Shown: piece by piece, positions 1 to 7,937 of the stretch | How positions within the stretch are numbered: the stretch's first letter is position 1 | Layout: the number at the start of each line of letters is the position of its first letter | DNA from: Terramyces sp. JEL0728 | Lineage: Eukaryota > Chytridiomycota > Chytridiomycetes > Rhizophydiales > Terramycetaceae | Direction of reading: 5' to 3' | Assembly (NCBI GenBank): GCA_027603945.1 | Contig: JADIIU010000206.1 | Span: forward strand, 1-14,738 | DNA: 14,738 nt | Translations under genes and position numbers: made by a program | The notes under the pieces: model-generated | The model's database searches: none | Seen by the model: only the letters and a program-made list of their open reading frames with translations | Told to the model about the DNA's origin: nothing

Positions 1-1
1 T

Positions 2-340
2 ATTGACGTTGATAATCCAGATGCAGTCGTGTTTGATCCTAGAGTTAATGTGTGGGTATTCGCTCCTCACTATTCCGAAAACACTGGATTCTGGTCTATC
101 CTTAGTGCGTTGGTCGGCTATAGAAAAGTTGCAACTGTCGGTACAATTTTCAGTTATATTTGCTACTGGATTGCTGTCTGTGTTGCGTTAGCATTTGTGA
201 AAATACGCAACCAAAATAAGAAGCTCGATACAGAAGATACTGTCTCTGAAAATGATCTTTCATCTGGTGCAGCAATTATGGTTGTGGATCGTGGCAGCAC
301 CGATACAATTGAAAACGAGAATTCAATCACCAAAAAGTAA
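2..340 (+). CDS. FTR1: High-affinity iron permease, C-terminal fragment (second FTR1 copy, cut by window edge)
   Basis: This is the last 112 residues of an Ftr1-type iron permease, open at the left edge and ending in TAA at 338-340. Residues such as DVDNPDAVVFDPRVNVW, FAPHYSE and GYRKVATVGTI match the complete FTR1 at 6565-7626 almost exactly. The final membrane segment (around TIFSYICYWIAVCVALAFV) is followed by a divergent hydrophilic cytosolic tail of about 45 residues. The family is a plasma-membrane Fe(III) importer partnered with a Fet3 ferroxidase. The REXXE iron motifs would lie outside the window. The first ~100 bases are far more similar to the other copy than the rest, suggesting a recent duplication or gene conversion. 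It is inverted relative to the other copy. An AATAAA follows the stop by about 20 nt. Confidence 0.9.
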   Translation: MDVDNPDAVVFDPRVNVWVFAPHYSENTGFWSILSALVGYRKVATVGTIFSYICYWIAVCVALAFVKIRNQNKKLDTEDTVSENDLSSGAAIMVVDRGSTDTIENENSITKK

Positions 341-360
341 TTCATTAGCAATTAATATTT

Positions 361-366
361 AATAAA
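361..366 (+). terminator. Poly(A) signal of the left FTR1 copy
   Basis: A canonical AATAAA hexamer lies 21 nt after the TAA of the partial FTR1, in an AT-rich 3' region. The convergent primase gene ends at 464, so the two 3' ends share only about 120 nt. Function is inferred from position and sequence. Confidence 0.5.
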
Positions 367-463
367 TATTTCAGTGTAACATTATTCATCTTCCTGCTTT
401 GAATGTGACCATATTACTTGCCAAGGATCTAACCAGAGAAAGATAAATGTAGTTGCAGATATA

Positions 464-1893
464 TTAAAATTCAAGAGAGTCTTTTTGTTGCTGCCTCAAT
501 TTCAACACTGCTGCTTCATGCAATTTCTGGCAGAAAGCCTTGAAATATTCCACATGAGTTTTGAATTCTTCAAGCACTTCTGGTATTAAATCTAACTACT
601 TGAATTATCGTCAGCAAACAGCCCATTGAGAGTGGGAACGGCTAGCGGGTTGAATTCATGACAAGTTTTCGGATTGATTGGAATGCACACCTTTCCTGAT
701 ATTAGAAAAACATACCAGTTTTAGGATGGACACAAAAAGGACTTTTCAGCAGGTGATTGAGACCAATAGACACGTTGCTATCCAATCGCGGATACGAATA
801 CTGGAAAACAATATCTCGAGCCAAGAATTCCAAATTTGATTTCTAGAATAAGTTTCTTTTACCTTTGATCCTTTTAATCTTGATTGCAGCATATCCCATT
901 TGGCTGTGGGGGCTGATTCAGGATTCTTGGTCCATTCTGCATCCAGATCTTTTCTAATTGCTAAATTATAAAGAAAGTACACTCGTCTGGAATGACAGAC
1001 AGTAGCTTTGACCAGGTTTCCTTTGAATTGAGGATCCCCATCTTATCAAGCATGATTTTGTTGAAATGCGACGCACATGGAGGCAGAGCTTTTCTACAAT
1101 CAATAAAATACTACTCTAGTATTGGATGAAGAATGTGTCCTTTAGTATTGACTTTTCTCGCTTGCGATTCTCCGCCTTTTAGCAGCTCAAGGTAGTGAAC
1201 AATTGCTTTTCTTGATTCAGCAGTTAAACTCCTTGCTCTGTCATCACACACCCAACAATGAATCCCTCTTCTGCCACTAAACACCCACAGGATATGTTTG
1301 AAACCAAAATCATCTTGCAGTGCGCTGTGGATAACTTGAATTGAAACTGTCATGAAATTCCAGCATTTAAGGCAGATATTAGCACCTCCACAGCATGTCC
1401 TAATATCATCATAATCAGTCATATCAATATCAAACACTAGTTCTCTTTCCAATGGAACAAAGGCGGATGCCTGGACAGTCTTTTTATCCTTTGGCTGGCA
1501 TTAGCTGAGTGTACCTTTATATTGTAGATCGCACCGATATCAATTTTAACTGGGCACAGTCTCAAGATTTCGTTCTTTAATTCATCAGCGTCCTTGAACG
1601 ACAAGAACCGGAGATAACTGTCTGATTGCAAAGTAAAAGAGAATTCTCGATTCAAAAATGAATATTTGACAACTGCATTAGCAATACTTACAGTTTCCGT
1701 ATGATAGCCAATTGTAAAAATCGTTGAATGGAAAATATTTCTGATAGTATAATCGCAGCAACTTTTGGAAATCAAGCTCGTCGCTGTTATCTACCGCTTC
1801 CATTTTTAAAAGATCCACATCCATGTTATCCATATATTCATCCTGGTCTTGGTCAGTTTTTTGTTTCTTTCTTGATTCGAGATCAACAGTCAT
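464..1893 (-). CDS. PRI1: DNA primase small (catalytic) subunit, eight exons with 19-21-nt introns
   Basis: Catalytic subunit of DNA polymerase alpha-primase, which makes RNA primers in nuclear DNA replication. Exons (minus): 1692-1893, 1515-1672, 1115-1494, 981-1093, 863-960, 716-842, 600-695, 464-579. Introns: 1673-1691, 1495-1514, 1094-1114, 961-980, 843-862, 696-715, 580-599 (19, 20, 21, 20, 20, 20, 20 nt). The spliced protein is 429 aa, close to human PRIM1 (about 420). Visible motifs: LLRLYYQKYFP (45-55), REFSFTL (77-83), metal-binding DIDMTDYD (142-149) with Asp142/Asp144, zinc cysteines 154, 155, 161 and 164, SGRRGIHCWVCD (193-204), a third likely catalytic Asp in YPRLD (338), and HLLKSPF..HPKTG. 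The ATG at 1893 is the first in frame; the upstream in-frame GTG at 1935 was not used. The N-terminal ~40 residues are acidic and unlike human. Each junction falls where the family sequence has no gap, so this is not a pseudogene. Confidence 0.95.
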
Positions 1894-2095
1894 TTGGAAT
1901 GTCCGACAAAGTTTGTTCAATCCTGAAGAGGGCACAAATAATTCGAGTTTAATATGGACAAGATCAATCTAGACAGCATGGCAAATTGCCAATGATTTCT
2001 GTTCATTTCGATCCAAAACGGATGTCATAATTACAATTTTATTTAAAGAATTGCAGAGTTGTAGATCGCAGACACTACTTTACACTTGACTTGCT

Positions 2096-2746
2096 TCACT
2101 TCCCGTTTTTCATATTAATTCGGGCACACCTAATTCTACTTTGCTGATATTCCCATTTTTTGCTATATTTTTTAGCCTTCTTTGCATCTGGATGGACTTG
2201 ATCTGGAGTTAAAATTCTCCCGCCTCTTGTTGGCATATAAGAATGAAGTTGGCGTGATTGGTTATTTAACCGTGTACGAGCTATAACAATTTGCTTTTCA
2301 ATTTGCATTGCGACCATATTGATTGCATCCATTGATCCAGTAATTTCACATGAAAAGTGGTTTAAGCCTACATTCCTTGTTTCTACTAAAGTGATACCTT
2401 CAATTTTCCTTAAACCTTTGATATTTCTTCCTTGTTCTCCAACAACAAGACCAATTGCTTCTACTGGGATAATCATCGAGTAGCCAAAAGATAAGCCTTT
2501 GTCTTTGATTTTTCTAGCAGAAGCAACCAAGCTTGCCATTTCTTTTGCAACTGAAACAACTGCATCCTTGGAATTTCCTGCGATTTTGTATACCACTTGA
2601 TTCAATAAAGTATTTGATTTGATTGACCGAATTCCTGCCGTTTTCTTAATATTTCTTTCAACCAGGCCAACCGCTTCCGTGGGGATAATCATTGAATAAG
2701 CAAAATATTGTGCATTCCTTTCAAAGTTTCTGTTGCCAATGTTCAT
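2096..2746 (-). CDS. Tandem KH-domain RNA-binding protein, first KH degenerate
   Basis: A 216-aa single-exon protein. The second KH domain (about 90-155) has the canonical order: hydrophobic strand SMIIPVEAIGLVVG, loop GEQG (103-106) then RNIKGLRKIEGI, a strand FSCEITGS and a C-terminal helix. The N-terminal part (about 18-78) repeats the same pattern (YSMIIPTEAVGLV..RNIKKTAGI..VVYKIAGN..) but lacks about five residues exactly at the GxxG loop that contacts nucleic acid, so it is probably a structural or dimerising KH. The C-terminal 50 residues are basic (KKAKKYSKKW). The order resembles the first KH of FMRP/FXR proteins, but no Agenet/Tudor part is present, so I give no symbol. The ATG at 2746 is chosen because the longer frame to 2767 begins with TTG. 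The stop is TGA. It lies about 200 nt upstream of the primase gene on the same strand and diverges from the HAD gene. Confidence 0.8.
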   Translation of the reverse strand: MNIGNRNFERNAQYFAYSMIIPTEAVGLVERNIKKTAGIRSIKSNTLLNQVVYKIAGNSKDAVVSVAKEMASLVASARKIKDKGLSFGYSMIIPVEAIGLVVGEQGRNIKGLRKIEGITLVETRNVGLNHFSCEITGSMDAINMVAMQIEKQIVIARTRLNNQSRQLHSYMPTRGGRILTPDQVHPDAKKAKKYSKKWEYQQSRIRCARINMKNGK

Positions 2747-3001
2747 GGTAAGATAACTTTGAGGCAAACTTGGGATGAAATAAATTGTGGCGATTTGTTT
2801 GAATAATCAAACTCTTCCTTATCACCGTTGAAATGATTGACAGGTTTCTATTGATGTAAACCAGATTCAAATATGCAAAGGAACGTTTATTCCAATTGGG
2901 ATTGCAGAGACTATTATTCCCAATATAAAAGATAAAGTCATCATCCTAGATTGTTCTAAATTTGCTATTGCTTTCTGCAATGATTGCCAGCTGTGTAATT
3001 T

Positions 3002-3775
3002 ATGAATCTGAAAATGCGGATCCCAAAAGCAATTCTGCTGGATCTGAATGGCACACTGCATATAGAAGATAATCCTACCAGAAATGCGGTCCAGGCACTG
3101 CAAAAGTTATACCAATATTATCCTGCAAGATTCGTCACTAACACAACTAAAGAATCCTCGAGCACACTTTACAAGCGGTTGATCTCAATTGGATTCCAAA
3201 TAAACAAATCAGAGATATTTACATCTCTAGTAGCTACAAAGAAACTATTACAGTCAAAGAATCTACGGCCTCTGCTGTTCTTGGAGCCAGATGCACTTGA
3301 GGAATTTATTGGAGTTGATACTAGTAGCCCAAATGCAGTCGTAATAGGCTTATCACCTTCAAATTTCAACTACGAGAAACTAAACCAAGCTTATTCGATC
3401 ATAGCAGACGGCGGGGAATTCATTTCCATACACAAAGCAAAATACTATAAAACCAGCAAAAAGATGGAATTAGGACCTGGATGCTTTGTCGCTGGACTAG
3501 AATACTCTACTGGGAAACAAAGCACTGTTGTAGGAAAACCCAGCAAGGGCTTTTACCAACTAGTAGTAGATGAGCTTGGAATCCAATTCAAAGATGTATT
3601 GATGATTGGAGATTCGGTTACAGACGATTGCGTGGGTGCGATAGAACTAGGAATGCAGGCCATACTGGTCAAGACTGGCAAGTATAAGATAGGAGACGAA
3701 TTACAATGCGAAAATGTATTTGAAGACTTTGCGTCTGCTGTCGACTATCTGGTGCGTTTGAAATTGGATTCGTGA
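3002..3775 (+). CDS. HDHD2: HAD-superfamily phosphatase, HDHD2/LHPP type
   Basis: A 257-aa single-exon protein matching HDHD2 in length and along its whole sequence. HAD motif I is LLDLNGTLHIED with nucleophile Asp14; the second motif-I Asp of typical HAD phosphatases is replaced by Asn16 (Ser in animal HDHD2). Motif II is FVTNTTKES (44-51), motif III is the lysine of VVGKP (Lys179), and motif IV is MIGDSVTDD (201-209). Between them lies the C2-type cap with NAVVIGLSPSNFNY and HKAKYYK. KTGKY (224-228) is another family signature. The family hydrolyses small phosphorylated metabolites or phospho-His/Lys; the substrate here is unknown. The start could be Met1 or Met5. Its promoter faces that of the KH gene across 255 nt with an AT-rich TATAAAAG-like stretch near 2930. 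Its 3' end converges on the orphan gene at 3815. Confidence 0.93.
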   Translation: MNLKMRIPKAILLDLNGTLHIEDNPTRNAVQALQKLYQYYPARFVTNTTKESSSTLYKRLISIGFQINKSEIFTSLVATKKLLQSKNLRPLLFLEPDALEEFIGVDTSSPNAVVIGLSPSNFNYEKLNQAYSIIADGGEFISIHKAKYYKTSKKMELGPGCFVAGLEYSTGKQSTVVGKPSKGFYQLVVDELGIQFKDVLMIGDSVTDDCVGAIELGMQAILVKTGKYKIGDELQCENVFEDFASAVDYLVRLKLDS

Positions 3776-3814
3776 TTCCGTGGAGGCGACAACACTATAA
3801 AATATTCAGTTATG

Positions 3815-4249
3815 TTATTTATTATCATTGCGCATCACTTTTTTTATCCAATCAAACAACCCTTTCTTTTCATTTAGCGTTTCATTCGATGCGGTGGTAT
3901 TTGTACTTTTGAGCGACAAAGTCGATATGCTCACTTCCAAAGTTGTCTTTGTACTACCGCTAGTACTCGACCGTAGTCGTCCAAATTGTCTAGGTGGTTT
4001 GGAAGTGATCAATCTCTTTGGTTTTGGTTGTATAACAACCGGCTGTATTTGCGGTTGAGATGGGGCAGAGTACCTGCGTTGCAGCACTGGCCTATCTCCG
4101 ACATTTTTTACTATAATTGATCGTTCAGGGTTTGAATATCTCCTATTTCGATACTCCAGCTCTGAAGATGATAGGCGTCTTTCATTAAAATGTGTTGGTG
4201 ATTCCTTACGAGGTATGTCTGGAAACACCCAATCAGTGGTAAGAGACAT
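3815..4249 (-). CDS. Ser/Arg-rich orphan protein with RRxS phosphosite motifs
   Basis: A 144-aa protein I do not recognise. It opens with MSLTTDWVFPDIPRKESP and looks largely disordered and basic. Three Arg-Arg-X-Ser sites stand out: RRLS (24-27), RRYSNP (36-41) and RRYSAP (58-63). RRxS is the consensus of PKA-type AGC kinases, and the last two also fit the R-x-x-S-x-P mode-1 14-3-3 pattern. A Pro/Gln/Lys section (64-85) and a Ser/Thr-rich section (93-124) follow. The C-terminus KKGLFDWIKKVMR (128-140) reads as a short amphipathic basic helix. No membrane segment or signal peptide is visible. The ATG at 4249 is the first in frame and the stop is TAA. It converges with the HAD gene 39 nt away. 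Coding status is inferred from ORF length and non-random composition, so it is less certain than its neighbours. Confidence 0.65.
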   Translation of the reverse strand: MSLTTDWVFPDIPRKESPTHFNERRLSSSELEYRNRRYSNPERSIIVKNVGDRPVLQRRYSAPSQPQIQPVVIQPKPKRLITSKPPRQFGRLRSSTSGSTKTTLEVSISTLSLKSTNTTASNETLNEKKGLFDWIKKVMRNDNK

Positions 4250-4517
4250 GCAGATTTAAATGGGCTTTTACCCTTTAAATATTTGGACCCAACATGGGTC
4301 ATTTTTATGCATGGGTAAACATAGAGGTGGACACAATGGAAAAGTGAAAGGATTTAAAATACCATCGTAACGTTTCAGAGCAAGATTAGGCCCATCAGTG
4401 CCTAGCATCATTGTCTGGAGCGCTAGTTCATTGTCCGGAAATATCCCCGTCAAGTGGATCTACGGAAATATTCATTGTGACGGGGACAAATAGTGCAATT
4501 TTAATCTTCAATAATCT
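4250..4517. other. Intergenic region between the orphan gene and PheRS beta
   Basis: This 268-nt stretch lies between the PheRS beta stop and the orphan gene's ATG, both on the minus strand. It holds an uninterrupted minus-strand frame (4268-4453) that lacks an ATG at its start; its first ATG gives a 47-residue peptide beginning MMLGTDGPN, rich in Pro and Cys. I found no 19-21-nt GT...AG segment that would join it to the downstream gene. I treat it as promoter and spacer, with a small gene not excluded. Confidence 0.4.
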
Positions 4518-6365
4518 TTATAAGAAAGGTTCAATGTTAATTTCCAAAGCGGAGCAGGCAAAAGCAATTTCGAAATGCCCCAATACTTCTGGATGTACGA
4601 CACCAAATGAACCTACAACATTTCCTTGGTAGTACAAATCAGCCCTTCTTCCTTCAAAGAAAGTAGGGTTTGTGCTTTCTTTAATGTAGTACCCGCCCAA
4701 GTTACCAGCTGCAACGCGTCTGACATTCAGGATTTGCATCAAACGATCAACAAGACCATGAATACGCTATTATTAGTGCACACTTACTTCAAATCCAGAT
4801 GTTTTGTTGCAGTAGATAGCACTGAAATTGCGCTGGTTGCGAGCTCTTCTTTCCAGAGTCTCATCTCGAAGTACAATATCTTGGATTTCAAAGAGCTTCA
4901 GAGGGAGTGGCAAGTGCTTGTTGGCACTAATGGTCTTCAAGATACCTAATATCAGCAATACGAACCTGGCAATAAAGAGGTTCTAACTACCTGGAATTCT
5001 GCAGTTCTAGGATTTGCCAAAGTAACAGCCTCGTGGTTGTCTACCTTGTTCAAGAATTTAAAGTTTTCATCGTGAGAGCATAGCGTGAATGCTAATCCTT
5101 CTGTATACCCGGCATTGGCAATTTCCCGACGCAGCATATCGGTAAGTTTGTTGATTGGGAAAGGCTGTGCAATTGTGTTTGTAGCTGGATGGGTTTCAGT
5201 GATTTTGTTAAAGTTGTACGCTACAGCTGCATCTTCCATGATATCACACGCATGCAAAATGTCTGATCTAGTAATTGGAATATCGCAAACAATTTCCTTC
5301 TTGTCTGCTGACACTTTAGCGTCCAAAGACATTCTTGAAATATAGGTAGCCAATTCTTCAGGTGCTGCCTTGATACCAATGCATGAGTTGATGTAATCGA
5401 CTTTAGCACTCATTTGACGCGGGGCAACATCTGGATAGACGTATTTCTTTCCATCCGGATAAACAACTTCCACTGGTTCCACAGTGAACTTGTCCTTTGC
5501 ATAAGTAGAGTACATTGCAACAATGGTGTTCAAAACCACCTTGGCTTTGGTGAGATCTGTAGCTGTGCATTCAATGAAAATATTTTTGGAAGCTTTCGAT
5601 ATTTTAGAATGATCGCCATTGATAATAGGTGGTAACGACAAGACTCTTTTTTCCCCATCGTATACCACAGGATATACGGGAGAATCCTTGATAATGTGCA
5701 AGAATTTACTCAATTTACGGTCAGCCTAAATTAGATCAAATTACTTGATAGAATTCCATTAGTTCACGTCCATTCATTGATTTTGTTTGGTTCAAAGGTA
5801 TGAAATTGATATCTTGGGGAGCTTTGGCTTCATAGTAAAATGGACCAGAGATAGTGTCCAAATCATGGGTTCCAATTGCAACCAGAGTGCGCTTTCTGCA
5901 AATATTATTGTGCAGTTTATCCTGTAATTCAATGAATCCATCGTAACGCAATTGATCAAATTCGACATTTCTCAAAACAGCAGCAACCACAAATGGACGA
6001 ATTTGAGCAGTCTTTTTAACAACCAATTACCTCTTTTCCAACAAATAACTGGTGCATCTTTGCCGGTTTGGTAACTTTATATACTGGCGGCCTTTCAAGT
6101 TCCAAATAAGTTTTAATGGCTCGAGCAATCCCTTCGACACAGAGCATATCATAACGATTCGCAGGAATATCAATGCGGTAGACTTTTCTGTTTTCTCCTT
6201 CCTCCTTTCCCGATAATTCATGCGAAGAAGTAACATCTTCCAGTTCAATTCCGAAATCAAAACATAAATCTTCGAATTGCTTGTCCGCTGATATTAATTT
6301 AAATTACTGAATTCTTTTCCAATTTGAGCAAATAACGTTACAACGTCCACGTTTACTGTTGGCAT
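4518..6365 (-). CDS. FARSB: Phenylalanyl-tRNA synthetase beta subunit (cytosolic), six exons with 19-21-nt introns
   Basis: Beta subunit of the cytosolic alpha2-beta2 PheRS, which charges tRNA-Phe. Exons (minus): 6308-6365, 6031-6287, 5745-6011, 4966-5725, 4788-4945, 4518-4766. Introns: 6288-6307, 6012-6030, 5726-5744, 4946-4965, 4767-4787 (20, 19, 19, 20, 21 nt). The spliced product is 582 aa, against 589 in human. It starts [19 protein letters not shown] as cytosolic PheRS beta should. Recognisable blocks: [20 protein letters not shown], the core [17 protein letters not shown] (joined across intron 2), [19 protein letters not shown]3/4 domain with [13 protein letters not shown]5 domain with [19 protein letters not shown], then [13 protein letters not shown] joined by intron 4 to [19 protein letters not shown], then TSGFE joined by intron 5 to [11 protein letters not shown], ending [11 protein letters not shown]. 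The editing and core-fold parts are all present. The longest exon (760 nt) carries B3/4 and B5. Confidence 0.96.
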
Positions 6366-6564
6366 ACCCGATTGCTTTTTTAAAAGTGAAAAATTTTCGG
6401 CTTGTTAAATAGGCTCGGCTTGACTCATAAGATTCAACTGTTACTGCACAAAACCAATGCGATTCTCGTGTAGTATTGTTTTACTTGTTGCTGTGGTTAC
6501 TACATGAGCTTGGACAAGCAGAAACGATCACAAGACTTAATGGCATGTTATTATATTAAATAAT

Positions 6565-7626
6565 CTAAGGTTCAACTTTGGTTTCATGTTGTACAGTAAC
6601 TATGGTGGCAGCGCTATCCTTGTCTGCTTTTTCTTGTTCTTGAATCTCTTTTTGTTTTGCAGAAATACTCTTCATTCGAAGTTTAAGAACAACCAATGCC
6701 ACACTGATTGATATCCAGTAGCAAATGTAACTGACAATTGTACCAACGGTAGCTACTTTTCGGTACCCAAATATCGCATTCATGATTGACCAGAATCCAG
6801 TTTTTTCGGAATAGTGAGGAGCGAATATCCACACGTTGACTCTAGGATCAAACACGACTGCATCTGGATTATCAACGTCAATAGGAACGATTGCAGTCCA
6901 TGCCCTGTCTTCAAATGCACCAACGGATTTTGATAGTAATCCAGCTGCCATCAAAAATAAAATATATCCAGACACAGAGTAGAACCATTTAAGTGCCAGC
7001 TGAGCGCTCCCTCGGTGTATAAGGTATCCAAGCAGTAACCCAACAATGACACCGCAAACAGCAGCGATAGGAATCGAAGATGCAGGTTCCGTAACAGCTA
7101 CACCCCCCATAAACACGACTGCTTCCAACCCTTCACGAACAACCGACAAGAACGAAATCCAAAAGAACATGTGGATAGTACTTTTGAAATTTGAAATTTC
7201 ACTATCCACAGTCTCTAGCGCTTGGACAGAATTAATTCTAGTTTGAAGTTTTCTGTTCAACTTTTCCTTTAAATCCTGAGTCTTCAAGATGGCAAAGGCA
7301 GTTATGGTAATAAACGCACTAGATATCACACCAAGAGTTCCTTCCCATAATAGTTCGTTCTTTTCCCATACATTTTCTCCATATCTAACATTAATAATTG
7401 ACTACCTGTACCAAATGTAAATCACGACAGCACCCAAAGCAAGAGTGAGGAACAACCCCGATCCAACACCAATGAGCACTGCAATCTTTAACTTTTTAGC
7501 TAGATTCTCGAATTGCCCATCGTCGTTGAGTCTCTTTGCAAATGAAATTAAAACACTGACAATGATTGCAGCTTCAATTGTTTCTCTGAATATGATAAAA
7601 AACAGAGGTATGGAAAAGTACTGCAT
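6565..7626 (-). CDS. FTR1: High-affinity iron permease Ftr1, two exons
   Basis: Plasma-membrane Fe(III) permease that takes iron directly from the Fet3 ferroxidase. Exons: 7406-7626 and 6565-7384; the intron 7385-7405 is 21 nt and contains an in-frame stop if retained. The spliced protein is 346 aa. It begins MQYFSIPLFFIIF and carries both REXXE iron motifs, RETIE (14-18) in membrane segment 1 and REGLE (157-161) near segment 4, plus LLWEGTLG (85-92). About seven hydrophobic segments are visible. A basic helical linker (about 108-123) sits between segments, and a charged Lys/Glu-rich cytosolic tail follows the last segment. The ATG at 7626 is chosen because Ftr1 proteins begin just before the first REXXE helix and the longer frame to 7749 starts with GTG. 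It is divergent from FET3 with 311 nt between starts. The C-terminal region is nearly identical to the partial copy at 2-340. Confidence 0.96.
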
Positions 7627-7937
7627 GGAATTTTTTGTAAAAGAAAGCGGGGAATATTTTGGCTTGGATGTTTCGGAATGTTCCGATTTTTCTCTTCCGA
7701 TATTTGCTTCCGAGAGCAGGACGAATGGGTGAAAAATATGCACAGACACAAGAGAATATAACGTGACACTCGCGCATTCAAGGCAGAATTAGAGACTGGG
7801 TTGGTATAAGAAATCGGTTTATCTGGTCTTCTTGGGTGGATATTTTCATGGATGTGGTTTTTTCACGGAAGGCATCCACCAATCAAATTGCAAGACTTGA
7901 AAGGTTAAAACGGAATGATTCAACACCCTTCATCACT
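7627..7937. promoter_or_regulatory. Shared divergent FTR1-FET3 promoter with TTCCGA repeat cluster
   Basis: This 311-nt region separates the chosen starts of FTR1 and FET3, so one set of regulators could drive both. Bases 7673-7686 form an inverted repeat, TCGGAA-TG-TTCCGA. Two further direct TTCCGA copies follow at 7695-7700 and 7708-7713. Four half-sites therefore lie within 41 nt, spaced by about 13-14 nt, which suggests a transcription-factor site array. A GATA-type box (AGATAA on the minus strand, 7819-7824) lies nearer FET3; GATA repressors control iron uptake in many fungi, but a single short box occurs easily by chance. No canonical TATA box was recognised. Regulation is inferred. Confidence 0.5.

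Noticed and set aside
961..982. A 22-nt alternative for primase intron 4 starting two bases earlier
   Set aside because: It leaves the wrong frame and gives a stop two codons later; the 20-nt version at 961-980 reads on into the conserved downstream exon.
464..1893. Primase and PheRS beta as decayed pseudogenes, programmed frameshifts or sequencing-error frameshifts
   Set aside because: Every break coincides with a GT...AG segment of 19-21 nt carrying a branch-like motif, and its removal restores conserved blocks with no gain or loss of residues. Random indels or recoding would not do this 22 times.
2867..3103. Minus-strand frame overlapping the start of the HAD gene, with a hydrophobic stretch
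   Set aside because: It runs antisense to a clearly coding region and has no recognisable domain; treated as a shadow frame.
5085..5635. Plus-strand frames opposite PheRS beta, and similar antisense frames at 4411-4949, 7046-7246, 7445-7732, 9074-9468, 9926-10300 and 12425-12942
   Set aside because: All are antisense to strongly supported coding exons and show no family signature.
7627..7749. N-terminal extension of FTR1 up to 7749
   Set aside because: It starts with GTG, adds a charged segment not typical of Ftr1, and covers the promoter repeat array. The ATG at 7626 lies just before the first REXXE helix, as expected.
7848..7937. Longer FET3 start at the ATG at 7848
   Set aside because: It puts 30 polar residues before the signal peptide. 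Short signal peptides of 11-13 residues also start proteins A and B, so 7938 is preferred, though not proven.
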